This document shows positions 1-6,882 of a stretch of 18,781 nucleotides of DNA, one piece after another. The position numbers and the translations under genes are program-made. The stretch spans positions 1 to 18,781 of the forward strand of contig CAZMRK010000657.1 of assembly GCA_964568355.1 (NCBI GenBank). Reading direction: 5' to 3'. Within the stretch, counting starts at the first letter, position 1. Each line of letters begins with the position of its first letter. Origin of the DNA: JAJPJX01 sp964568355. GTDB taxonomy: Bacteria > Acidobacteriota > Terriglobia > Bryobacterales > Bryobacteraceae. The notes under the pieces were generated by a model that was not told the DNA's origin, made no database searches, and saw only the letters and a program-made list of their open reading frames with translations.

Positions 1-4
1 GGCT

Positions 5-328
5 CTACTGCAGTTCGAGCGATTCCACCCGGATCACCTCGCCGTCGAGCGAGCCGTTCACCTTGATTTTCAGGTCTTTCTCTTTATTCGTGGCTTTGAG
101 CGCAGCCAGAGTCTTGGCGTTGCCGCCTTCGTCGAATTTCACGAACTTCCCGTCCGCGGTAACCACGCCGAATCCGCTTTTGGCGCAGCCCAGGGCGCAG
201 CGGGTGGTGTGGCCGGCCAGGTCCTTGTTCTTGCACATCACATCGACCAGCGTCCCGGACCAGGTCTCGGCCAGCGCTGCCAGAGTGAACAGAGATCCGG
301 CGGCCAGCAGCATTGCGAATCGTTTCAT
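5..328 (-). CDS. Small secreted Cys-containing protein, function unknown
   Basis: The product is 107 residues. The ATG at 328 is chosen because a strong GAGGAGGAG ribosome-binding site (337-345) lies 8 nt upstream and because the protein then opens with a clear Sec signal peptide (MKRFAMLLAAGSLFTLAALA, cleavage likely before ETW). An upstream in-frame start at 400 would put non-signal residues in front and overlap the promoter. The mature part holds three Cys in the pattern C-x(12)-C-x3-C, preceded by GTLVDVMC, and then a beta-rich region ending in a DGEVIRVESLEL strand. This resembles small acidobacterial secreted proteins with a G-x-[LI]-x-D-x-x-C start (DUF5818-like), but I assign that family only tentatively. 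The Cys residues may bind metal or form disulfides in the periplasm. It is divergent from the ABC exporter, and nothing links the two functionally. Confidence 0.75.
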   Translation of the reverse strand: MKRFAMLLAAGSLFTLAALAETWSGTLVDVMCKNKDLAGHTTRCALGCAKSGFGVVTADGKFVKFDEGGNAKTLAALKATNKEKDLKIKVNGSLDGEVIRVESLELQ

Positions 329-361
329 GATGAGTGCTCCTCCTCGTGCCGTGTCGGACTC

Positions 362-367
362 ATTATA
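362..367 (-). promoter_or_regulatory. Probable -10 box (TATAAT) for the small secreted protein gene
   Basis: The minus strand reads a perfect TATAAT here, 34 nt upstream of the start codon at 328. The segment 17 bp further upstream shows no good TTGACA. It is instead GC-rich and holds an inverted repeat, CCCGCC (370-375) and GGCGGG (380-385) with a GGAG loop. A weak -35 or an activator is therefore possible. This is sequence resemblance only. Confidence 0.4.
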
Positions 368-430
368 TGCCCGCCGGAGGGCGGGGAGCCCGGTGGACAA
401 GCGCGCACCCGATCCCGCAAACTGAAGTCA

Positions 431-2248
431 GTGGAAGAAGAGGTCCTCGGTAAGGCATACGATTCCCGCCTGATGCGCCGGCTGCTTTCCTATATGCGGC
501 CATACCGCGGGCTGGTGCTGCTCTCGCTCGTGTTCCTGCTGTTGCAGTCCGTGCTGCAAGTGATCGGACCGTATCTCACTAAGATCGCAGTAGACCGTTA
601 CCTGGAGCCGAATCCACAACAGATCCGTACGCCGCTCGATGCCTGGCTCCCCGCTAACGCCTGGGACGGCCTGGCAGCCGTCGGGCTGCTCTATCTGGGC
701 GTGCTGGTGGGGACCTTCGTATTCGAATTTGCCCAGGTTTACCTGATGCAGTACATCGGCCAACTGGCCATGTTCGATCTGCGCAGGCAGTTGATGACCC
801 ATCTGCAAAAACTGGACCTGAGCTACTACGACCACAACCCGGTGGGCCGTCTGGTGACCCGCGTCACCAGCGATGTGGACGTGCTGAACGACCTGTTCAC
901 CTCGGGCCTGGTGACCATTCTCGGCGACGTCCTGGTGCTGGCGTTCATCGTCGCCATCATGGCCAAGATGAGCCTGGGGCTGACCCTGCTGCTACTGGCG
1001 GTAATGCCGCTGGTCATCCTGGTAACCGCCCTGTTCCGCCGCCGTGTGACGCAGAGCTACCGGCGCATCCGGGTGGCTCTGGCGAGGATCAACAGCTACC
1101 TCCAGGAACACGTGACGGGAATCGTGGTGCTGCAACTGTTCAACCGGGAAGCCCGCAGTTCGCAGGAATTCGAGCGGGTCAACTATGAGCACATGGACGC
1201 CTACAAGGACACCATCACCGCTTATGGCTGGTTCTACCCGGTGGTGGAGTTTCTTTCCATGCTGGCGCTGGCCGGAATTCTCTCCTGGGGCGGATTCCAG
1301 ATTCAGCAGGGGCACCTGACCCTCGGCATTGTGGTGGCCTTCCTTCAGTACGGGCTGCGCTTTTTCCGGCCCATCCAGGACCTCAGCGAGAAGTACAACA
1401 TCCTGCAGGGGGCCATGGCCTCCTCCGAGCGGATTTTCAAACTCCTCGACACGCCGCCGGCGATCGTCGCTCCGCCGGCTCCTCGCCGCCTTCCCGAGAC
1501 CGGCCTCATCGAGTTCGACCACGTCTGGTTTGCCTACAAAGACCAGGACTGGGTCTTGCAGGACGTCACCTTCTCGATCGAGCCTGGGGAGACGGTCGCC
1601 GTAGTAGGCCACACCGGCGCGGGCAAGACCACGCTCATCAGCCTGCTGCTGCGCTTCTATGACATCCAGAAAGGCCAGATCCGCATCGGCGGTGTGGATC
1701 TGCGCGAGGTGGATCCGCTCGACCTGCGGCGTCACTTCGGCGTAGTCTTGCAGGACCCCTATCTGTTTACCGGCTCGCTCGAAGACAACATCCGCCTGGG
1801 CACGGAGTGGATCGACCGCAAGATGGTGGAATCGGCTGCCGAGCAGGTCAATCTGCTGGAGTTTGTGCAGTCCCTGCCCGACGGTTTCGACCAGCCCATC
1901 CGCGAGCGCGGCAGCGGCCTCTCGACCGGCCAGAAGCAACTCATCAGCTTCGCCCGCGCGCTGGCCCACAACCCGCGCTTCCTGATCCTGGATGAAGCCA
2001 CCTCCAGCGTGGACACGGATACCGAATTCCGCGTGCGCGAGGCCCTGAGCCGCATGGTGGAAGGGCGCACTTCCATCATCATCGCCCACCGGCTTTCCAC
2101 CATCCAGCGCTCCGACCGCATCCTGGTGATGCACAAGGGCCGCCTGCGCGAGATGGGAACCCACCAGGAGCTTCTGGCCATGCGCGGCATCTATTGGAAG
2201 CTCTACCAGTTGCAGTACAAGGATCAGGAAGTAGCGCAGAAGAGCTGA
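431..2248 (+). CDS. ABC transporter, fused permease/ATP-binding half-exporter (multidrug/lipid type)
   Basis: This is a 605-residue half-transporter of the usual length, with an N-terminal type-I exporter membrane domain (about residues 15-330, first segment after LLSYMRPYRG) and a C-terminal nucleotide-binding domain. Walker A is GHTGAGKTT (393-401), the Q-loop is VVLQDPYLF, Walker B is FLILDE with D521 and catalytic E522, and the H-loop is H553. The signature is LSTGQ (497-501) instead of LSGGQ. All catalytic residues are present, so the NBD should hydrolyse ATP. It resembles subunits of BmrCD/LmrCD-type heterodimers, but no partner half-transporter is adjacent, so it may be a homodimer or may pair with a distant gene. 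The GTG at 431 is chosen because it gives the family-typical VEEEVLGKAYD start. Its ribosome-binding site is weak, and ATG 473 would delete the conserved lead-in. The stop is only 6 bp from the convergent glcF stop. Substrate unknown. Confidence 0.85.
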   Translation: MEEEVLGKAYDSRLMRRLLSYMRPYRGLVLLSLVFLLLQSVLQVIGPYLTKIAVDRYLEPNPQQIRTPLDAWLPANAWDGLAAVGLLYLGVLVGTFVFEFAQVYLMQYIGQLAMFDLRRQLMTHLQKLDLSYYDHNPVGRLVTRVTSDVDVLNDLFTSGLVTILGDVLVLAFIVAIMAKMSLGLTLLLLAVMPLVILVTALFRRRVTQSYRRIRVALARINSYLQEHVTGIVVLQLFNREARSSQEFERVNYEHMDAYKDTITAYGWFYPVVEFLSMLALAGILSWGGFQIQQGHLTLGIVVAFLQYGLRFFRPIQDLSEKYNILQGAMASSERIFKLLDTPPAIVAPPAPRRLPETGLIEFDHVWFAYKDQDWVLQDVTFSIEPGETVAVVGHTGAGKTTLISLLLRFYDIQKGQIRIGGVDLREVDPLDLRRHFGVVLQDPYLFTGSLEDNIRLGTEWIDRKMVESAAEQVNLLEFVQSLPDGFDQPIRERGSGLSTGQKQLISFARALAHNPRFLILDEATSSVDTDTEFRVREALSRMVEGRTSIIIAHRLSTIQRSDRILVMHKGRLREMGTHQELLAMRGIYWKLYQLQYKDQEVAQKS

Positions 2249-2254
2249 GCCGCG

Positions 2255-3559
2255 CTACTCCCGGCGATAGGCTTCATCGAGCAGTTCCACCACGTGCACC
2301 ACGCGCTGGCCGTGCCCGTGCAGGGCGGCACCGGCCCGGAGCTGCAGCAGGCAGCCCGGATTGGCCGTGGCGATCACCTGCGCCCCGGTGCTGTTGACGC
2401 TGGTCATCTTCTTTTCCAGAATCTGCATGGCCATCTCGTTCTGCACGACGTTGTAGATGCCAGCGCTGCCGCAGCACACATCGGCCAGCGGCATTTCGCG
2501 GAAGTTCAATCCCGGAATGGAGGCCAGCAGCTTGCGCGGCGCGGTGCGCACTTTCTGCCCGTGGGCGAGGTGGCAGGAGTCCTGGTAGGTGACCGAGAGG
2601 TCGAGCTTGCGCATCTCGCGATTCAGCTCGATCGACGCCAGGAACTCGTTCACATCCTTCATCAGATCGACGAAGCGGGCGGCCTTCTCCCGATAGGCGG
2701 CGTCGTGCTCCAGAAGCTCGTCGTACTCCTTGAGAGTGGAGCCACAGCCCGCCGCGTTGGTGATAATGGCGTCGAAGTTTCCTTTGAGGATGGCATCGAT
2801 GTTGCGGCGGGCGAGCTTGCGCGCGTCTTCCCGCAGCCCGCTGTGGACGTGCAGTGCGCCGCAGCAGCCCTGCCCTTCGGGAATGGTCACCTCGCACCCG
2901 TTCTTCTGCAAGACCCGCACTGTAGCCTCGTTCAGCCGCGCGAACGAGACATTGGCGATACAGCCGGCCAGCATGGCCACCCGGTGGCGCGTGGCGCCCT
3001 CGGCGGGAAAGACTTTGCCGACCTGGCTGAAGAAGAACGGCGGTTCGGCGGGAGGGGCGAGCCGTTCCAGGTCCGCCAGCCGCCCGAACGGCTTGAGCAG
3101 GCCCAGCGCCCGGACGAGTTTCTGCAATCCGCTGGCCTCGTACATCCAAAGCAGCGTTCCGGCCACCGTCATGGCGGCCGGCGATGGCAGCAGGTAGCCG
3201 AAAATCAGCCGCCGGAATATCCGTGCCGGCAGCGGGCGGTGCATCTGCGCCTCGATCTCCGTGCGAGCGGCCTCCACCAGGCGTCCGTACTGAACGCCCG
3301 AGGGACAAGCCGTCTCGCAGCCGCGGCAAGCCAGGCATAGCCCGATGTGTTCGATATACGAGGGAGAGACCGGCGCGCCATTGGCCACCTGGACCATCTG
3401 GTAAATGCGCCCCCGCGGGGAATCCATCTCCACTCCCAACTCGCGGTAGGTGGGACAGGCGTTCAGGCAAAGCCCGCAGTGGACGCAACGGTCGAGGTCG
3501 ATCTGTTGCGGCTTATCGGGTCCGGCGGTGGTTTCAGATACGACGATAGAGTCTGCCAC
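2255..3559 (-). CDS. glcF: Glycolate oxidase iron-sulfur subunit GlcF
   Basis: This is a 434-residue cytoplasmic or membrane-associated electron-transfer subunit that passes electrons from glycolate oxidation (glycolate to glyoxylate) toward the quinone pool. Two ferredoxin-type 4Fe-4S motifs are seen: C25-x2-C28-x2-C31-x3-C35-P and C75-x2-C78-x2-C81-x3-C85-P. Two CCG (heterodisulfide-reductase-like) modules follow, with GCCGALHVHSG and DVCCGSAGIYN as the visible cores. The length fits the GlcF family. The ATG at 3559 lies inside the end of glcE (26-bp overlap), which implies translational coupling and a shared complex. Related Fe-S subunits serve lactate oxidases, so the exact 2-hydroxyacid substrate is inferred from the glcE neighbour and not proved. 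Confidence 0.9.
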   Translation of the reverse strand: MADSIVVSETTAGPDKPQQIDLDRCVHCGLCLNACPTYRELGVEMDSPRGRIYQMVQVANGAPVSPSYIEHIGLCLACRGCETACPSGVQYGRLVEAARTEIEAQMHRPLPARIFRRLIFGYLLPSPAAMTVAGTLLWMYEASGLQKLVRALGLLKPFGRLADLERLAPPAEPPFFFSQVGKVFPAEGATRHRVAMLAGCIANVSFARLNEATVRVLQKNGCEVTIPEGQGCCGALHVHSGLREDARKLARRNIDAILKGNFDAIITNAAGCGSTLKEYDELLEHDAAYREKAARFVDLMKDVNEFLASIELNREMRKLDLSVTYQDSCHLAHGQKVRTAPRKLLASIPGLNFREMPLADVCCGSAGIYNVVQNEMAMQILEKKMTSVNSTGAQVIATANPGCLLQLRAGAALHGHGQRVVHVVELLDEAYRRE

Positions 3560-4688
3560 GGTTCAAGAGTCGGTCCGGGTCCAGCAGATGCTTGATCCGG
3601 GTCATCAGGTCAAAATCGTTGCCGGGCGAGGGCCATAGCTCCAACTGGTCCTTCCGGTCTTCGGGAGCGAATTCCACCACTGCCCTGGAGCCCCGCGCTG
3701 CCGCGGCAGCGGTCCACTCGACCGCCTCATCCGCGTTCGCAAAATGGCCGTAGACCACACCCGAGCCGGCGCGGGCGACCAGTGGGGCTGTAGTAGAATC
3801 CATCACGCCCGGCACCTCTTTCAGCGTACACGAAACCCGCCCCACCGCGCCCTCCGGATGCGTGTCCAGGAAGCGCGGCACGAAATCCTGGATATTGCGC
3901 CAGAAGGCGGATTCCTCCGGCCCGTCCAGGGTGGCGCCGGAGCCCCAGGCGGCCACTTCGCGCGTATACCGCTCGATGGCGGGGCCATTCCCTCCCACCT
4001 GAAGCGCCAGCAGCCAACCGTCACGACCCGCCATGGCGGCGGCAGCCGGGTTGAGCACATCCAGGGCCTCGGGCTGCATGACGCTTTTCTGAATCGCCTG
4101 GCGCACTCCCATGGCCTCGGCGGCGGTGTCGAACGGCAGAAGAAACGTGCGCTCGTGGGTGGGGCGCGGCATCAGTTTAAAATTCACTACCGCGATGGCG
4201 GCCAGCGTGCCGAACGAGCCGATCAGCAGCTTCCCCATGTCCAGCCCCGCCACATTCTTGACCACCATTCCGCCGGACTGCACCAGTTTCCCTTCCAGGG
4301 TGGCAAAGCGGACGCCGATCACGACATCCCGCGCGGTGCCGTAAAGGCGGCGCCGCGGTCCGCTACAGTTGGCGGCGACTACACCTCCTACCGTGGCTGT
4401 ATCGCTGAAGGGCGGGTCCAGCGGAATCATCTGCGAATTCGCGGCCAGCATCCGGGTCAGCTCGCACCAGGACAGTCCCGCTTCCACGCTGATAGTCAGG
4501 TCCTGCGGCTCATACTGGACCACGCGATTGCAGGCTGTGGTCGATATGGTCACATCGGAGGGAGCGATCGGGCCGGCCATGCGCCGCTTCGACGACCGGC
4601 CGCACAGCTCGATGGTCTGGCCGCGGGACGCCGCCGCCTCCATCGCTGCCGCAAGCTCTTCTGGATTCTGAGGCGTCAGCACGTTCAT
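3534..4688 (-). CDS. glcE: Glycolate oxidase FAD-binding subunit GlcE
   Basis: This is a 384-residue FAD_binding_4 (PCMH-type) protein. Visible flavin-domain landmarks are DLTISVEAGLSWCEL (63-77), DTATVGGVVAANCSGPRR (97-113) and the GGMVVKNVAGLDMGKLLIGSFGTL region (139-162). It is shorter than GlcD proteins (usually about 480-500 residues) and lacks an obvious full-length C-terminal FAD-oxidase domain, which fits GlcE better than GlcD. It overlaps glcF downstream by 26 bp and follows the holin-like gene after a 51-bp gap. In E. coli the active enzyme needs GlcD, GlcE and GlcF, and no glcD is adjacent here. The start at ATG 4688 has no strong Shine-Dalgarno. A few residues either way would not change the identification. 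Confidence 0.87.
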   Translation of the reverse strand: MNVLTPQNPEELAAAMEAAASRGQTIELCGRSSKRRMAGPIAPSDVTISTTACNRVVQYEPQDLTISVEAGLSWCELTRMLAANSQMIPLDPPFSDTATVGGVVAANCSGPRRRLYGTARDVVIGVRFATLEGKLVQSGGMVVKNVAGLDMGKLLIGSFGTLAAIAVVNFKLMPRPTHERTFLLPFDTAAEAMGVRQAIQKSVMQPEALDVLNPAAAAMAGRDGWLLALQVGGNGPAIERYTREVAAWGSGATLDGPEESAFWRNIQDFVPRFLDTHPEGAVGRVSCTLKEVPGVMDSTTAPLVARAGSGVVYGHFANADEAVEWTAAAAARGSRAVVEFAPEDRKDQLELWPSPGNDFDLMTRIKHLLDPDRLLNRGRLYRRI

Positions 4689-4739
4689 TTGCGCAAGCCA
4701 CTACTTTACGGTACCTGTGGCTCCCGCGCAAAGGGTGCA

Positions 4740-5084
4740 TCAAGAAAACACCACGCTCCGCAGCGCCCAGCCGACCAGGGTCAGCACCACGGAGCCGATC
4801 ACGGCCGAGAGAAACCCGCGCACCGCGAAGCCCGGCACAAGGGCGGCGGCGAGTTTCAGAAGGAAGGCATTCACGATCAGCAGGAACAGCCCCAGGGTCA
4901 GCAGGGTCAGCGGGAAGGTCAGAATCTTCAACACCGTCCCGATGGTGGCGTTCACGATCGCGATCACCACCGTGGCGAACATCGCGGTGCCGAACCCGGC
5001 CACCGTAATTCCGGGAACCACCTGCGCCACAATCCACAGCGCCAGCGCGCTGAGCAGCCAATTAACCAGTAAATGAATCAGCAC
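4740..5084 (-). CDS. Small four-helix membrane protein, phage holin 4_2 / YvlD family
   Basis: This is a 114-residue, almost wholly hydrophobic protein. After the start come HLLVNWLLSALALWIVAQVV, a P-G-I turn, FGTAMFATVVIAIVNA, the conserved LTFPLTLLTLGLFLLIVNA block and a last helix ending in LRSVVFS. This is the layout of the Phage_holin_4_2 (YvlD-like) family, which despite its name is common in bacterial chromosomes and is not evidence for a prophage. GTG 5084 is preferred because GGAGAGG lies just upstream and the protein then starts directly at the conserved first helix. A longer start at 5150 would run into the divergent DUF72 gene. It could be cotranscribed with glcEF. Its function is unknown. 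Confidence 0.8.
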   Translation of the reverse strand: MLIHLLVNWLLSALALWIVAQVVPGITVAGFGTAMFATVVIAIVNATIGTVLKILTFPLTLLTLGLFLLIVNAFLLKLAAALVPGFAVRGFLSAVIGSVVLTLVGWALRSVVFS

Positions 5085-5127
5085 GGCCTCTCCGACGACT
5101 TGCAGTCGTGTCCCATAATGGTAAGGC

Positions 5128-5844
5128 ATGGCGCAGATTTTTGCTGGCACCTCCGGATTTGCCTACCCTCAGTGGAAACCGCGGTTCTATCCCGCTAACG
5201 TACCTGCCAAGAAATTCCTGGAGCATTACGCCCAGCGGTTGAACTGCGTGGAGATTAACTATACATTCCGCCGGATGCCGGCATCGGCGACGCTCGAAAA
5301 CTGGGTCGCCGCCACCCCGCCGCACTTTCTGTTCGCTCTGAAAGCGCATCAGCGGATCACGCATATTCTGCGCCTGAAAAACGCCTATGCGGCCACCGAG
5401 TTGTTCCTGCGGGCGATTGATCCGCTGCGTTCCGCCCGCCGCCTGGGCCCCATCCTGTTCCAGTTGCCCCCGCAAATGCGGGCGGATGTCCCGCTGCTGG
5501 CGGATTTTCTGGCCCAATTGCCGCCGGACCTGCGCTATGCCTTCGAGTTCCGCCATCCTTCCTGGCTGAATGAGGAGACCTACCGGCTGCTGGAGTCGCA
5601 CCACGTGTCCCTGTGCGTGGCGGAATCGGAGAAGCTGGAAGTTCCGGAAGTGATCACCGCCGGCTTCGTCTATTTCCGCCTGCGCAAGCCCGAGTACAGC
5701 CCCGAAGACGTGCATGCCATCGCCGACCATGCCGGCGAATTGTTACAGCAGGGAAAAGACCTGTTCCTGCTCTTCAAGCACGAAGATACGCCCGACGGCG
5801 CACTCCACGCCGAAGTCGTTTTGCAAAAGCTGCGCGGCAATTAG
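5128..5844 (+). CDS. DUF72 domain protein (YecE-like TIM-barrel)
   Basis: The 238-residue product matches the DUF72 family throughout. It has the start FAGTSGFAYPQWKPRFYP, the VEINYTFRRMP motif, FALKAHQRITH, the LGPILFQLPP block, YAFEFRHPSW with its conserved Arg-His, and the late VYFRLRKP strand. The family has a TIM-barrel fold related to xylose isomerase and endonuclease IV, but its reaction is not established. A weak TAAGG lies 3 nt upstream of ATG 5128. It is divergent from the holin-like gene across 43 bp, which hold an inverted repeat ACGACT/AGTCGT (5095-5109), and it converges on ku. Proximity to ku and ligD is suggestive only. Inactivation or truncation is not indicated. Confidence 0.85.
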   Translation: MAQIFAGTSGFAYPQWKPRFYPANVPAKKFLEHYAQRLNCVEINYTFRRMPASATLENWVAATPPHFLFALKAHQRITHILRLKNAYAATELFLRAIDPLRSARRLGPILFQLPPQMRADVPLLADFLAQLPPDLRYAFEFRHPSWLNEETYRLLESHHVSLCVAESEKLEVPEVITAGFVYFRLRKPEYSPEDVHAIADHAGELLQQGKDLFLLFKHEDTPDGALHAEVVLQKLRGN

Positions 5845-5847
5845 TAG

Positions 5848-5900
5848 AGCGTCCCAAAACGTCGACGGGAGCGTCGACGCTGCGCGCTGAAGCGCACGCT
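5848..5900. repeat. Multi-hairpin element between DUF72 and ku, candidate REP-like or bidirectional terminator
   Basis: This 53-base segment contains nested inverted repeats. CGTCGACG occurs at 5860-5867 and again at 5872-5879 (each copy is itself palindromic). TGCGC (5881-5885) pairs with GCGCA (5892-5896), and an outer AGCGT (5848-5852) pairs with ACGCT (5896-5900). It sits between the 3' ends of two convergent genes, with no clear run of T on either side. It could stop transcription from both sides or be a dispersed extragenic palindrome. Only one clear copy is in this window, with a loosely similar structure at 15838-15876. Confidence 0.45.
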
Positions 5901-5922
5901 ACGGTGCTTTGCTTTCTACCGG

Positions 5923-6783
5923 TCAAACCGCCTTGACGCGCCGGGTACGCTTTTTGGCCGCCGGCGCTTCGGCTTCTTCGGTCTCTTCGCTGCCGGCCGC
6001 GGCGGTCGCGACTTTTACCGGCTTTCGCTCCGCCAGGCTCTTTTTGAGCGCTTCCATGATGTCGATCACCGGAGCGACAGCGGGCGCGGGCATCTCCACC
6101 ACCTTGTGACCCGCCACCTTGGCTTCGATCATCTGCTTCAGATTTTCGCGGTACGTGTCGTGATACTTTTCCGGCTCGAAATCGGCGGCCAGGGTCTCAA
6201 TCAGCATCTTGGCCAGGTCGAGTTCCTTATCCTTGATCAGGCTCGGATCCGTGCGGAACTCCTCCATGTGCCGGACCTCATCGGCGAAGTACATGGTGTG
6301 CAGCAGCATGCCCTTTTTTCCGGGGCGAATGATCACCATGTGCTCGCGATTGTGCATGGCCACTTTTGCCAATGCGTAGTATCCGGTCTCTCGCAGGGCG
6401 GAAAACAGCAGCGTATAGGGCTTCTCGCCACCTTCGTCCGGGGCCATATAGTAGGAACTCTCCAGGTAAACCGGGTCGACCTGGTCCGCCTTCACGAATT
6501 CCTGGATCTCCATCACCTTGGCGGTCTTGGGCGCGACTTTCTTGATGTCTTCGTCCGCGATCACCACGTAATGGTCTTTTTGATACTCGTAGCCCTTGAC
6601 CAGTTCGCTGCGCGGAACCGGTTTGTCTTCTGCCTGGCAGAACGTGACCTGCTTGATGCGCGAATGGTCGGTTGCGTGCAGTTGATTGAAGCTGATGGTT
6701 TCCCCTCGAGCCGCGGTAAACAGCTTCACCGGCAGCGAAACCAGGCCAAATGTCAGATGCCCTCTCCAGACTGTAGTCGCCAT
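5923..6783 (-). CDS. ku: Non-homologous end-joining protein Ku
   Basis: This 286-residue bacterial Ku forms a homodimeric ring that loads on double-strand DNA ends and recruits LigD. The start is ATTVWRGHLTFGLVSLPVKL, the classic bacterial Ku N-terminus. The core contains YYMAPDEGGEKPY, FSALRETGYYALAKVAMHNREH and the LLHTMYFADEVR segment. The C-terminus is a short Lys/Arg-rich tail (KKRTRRVKAV), which in bacterial Ku binds DNA and aids LigD interaction. ATG 6783 is chosen because AAGGA lies 7 nt upstream and it begins the conserved domain. An upstream ATG at 6837 would add 18 non-conserved residues through the promoter. It is divergent from ligD, the usual partner. Confidence 0.95.
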   Translation of the reverse strand: MATTVWRGHLTFGLVSLPVKLFTAARGETISFNQLHATDHSRIKQVTFCQAEDKPVPRSELVKGYEYQKDHYVVIADEDIKKVAPKTAKVMEIQEFVKADQVDPVYLESSYYMAPDEGGEKPYTLLFSALRETGYYALAKVAMHNREHMVIIRPGKKGMLLHTMYFADEVRHMEEFRTDPSLIKDKELDLAKMLIETLAADFEPEKYHDTYRENLKQMIEAKVAGHKVVEMPAPAVAPVIDIMEALKKSLAERKPVKVATAAAGSEETEEAEAPAAKKRTRRVKAV

Positions 6784-6832
6784 AGATCGATCCTTACGAA
6801 CCCCCGTCTTTGCGTGCGTCTGCTTGGTTTCT

Positions 6833-6862
6833 AACATACAATTAATTCCAACCCGATGTAAA
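6833..6862 (-). promoter_or_regulatory. Candidate sigma-70 promoter for ku, overlapping a ligD -10-like box
   Basis: On the minus strand TTTACA (6862-6857) and TATGTT (6838-6833) are separated by 18 bp, with five and four matches to the -35 and -10 consensus. On the plus strand TACAAT (6837-6842) is a possible -10 for ligD, with no convincing -35. The two candidate promoters overlap in the 99-bp intergenic region, so ku and ligD could be co-controlled or could interfere. This rests on motif resemblance only. Confidence 0.35.
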
Positions 6863-6882
6863 CAGGTAAGTGCTGCCGCGTT

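Noticed and set aside
992..2164. Long minus-strand open frame opposite the ABC exporter
   Set aside because: It is antisense to a gene with intact ABC motifs, and its translation shows no recognisable domain. GC-rich codon bias leaves such frames open.
2274..4017. Long open frames in other phases across glcF and glcE (for example 2294-3340 plus, 2274-3488 minus)
   Set aside because: Low-complexity Arg/Ala/Gly/Pro translations lie over two genes with clear cofactor motifs. No independent start signals were seen.
3744..5072. 442-codon plus-strand frame across glcE and the holin-like gene
   Set aside because: It crosses two genes on the other strand, its translation is His/Gln/Arg-rich with no domain, and no ribosome-binding site was seen.
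4740..5084. Holin-like gene as evidence of a prophage
   Set aside because: The YvlD/holin 4_2 family is widespread on bacterial chromosomes, and no other phage gene, integrase or attachment site is visible.
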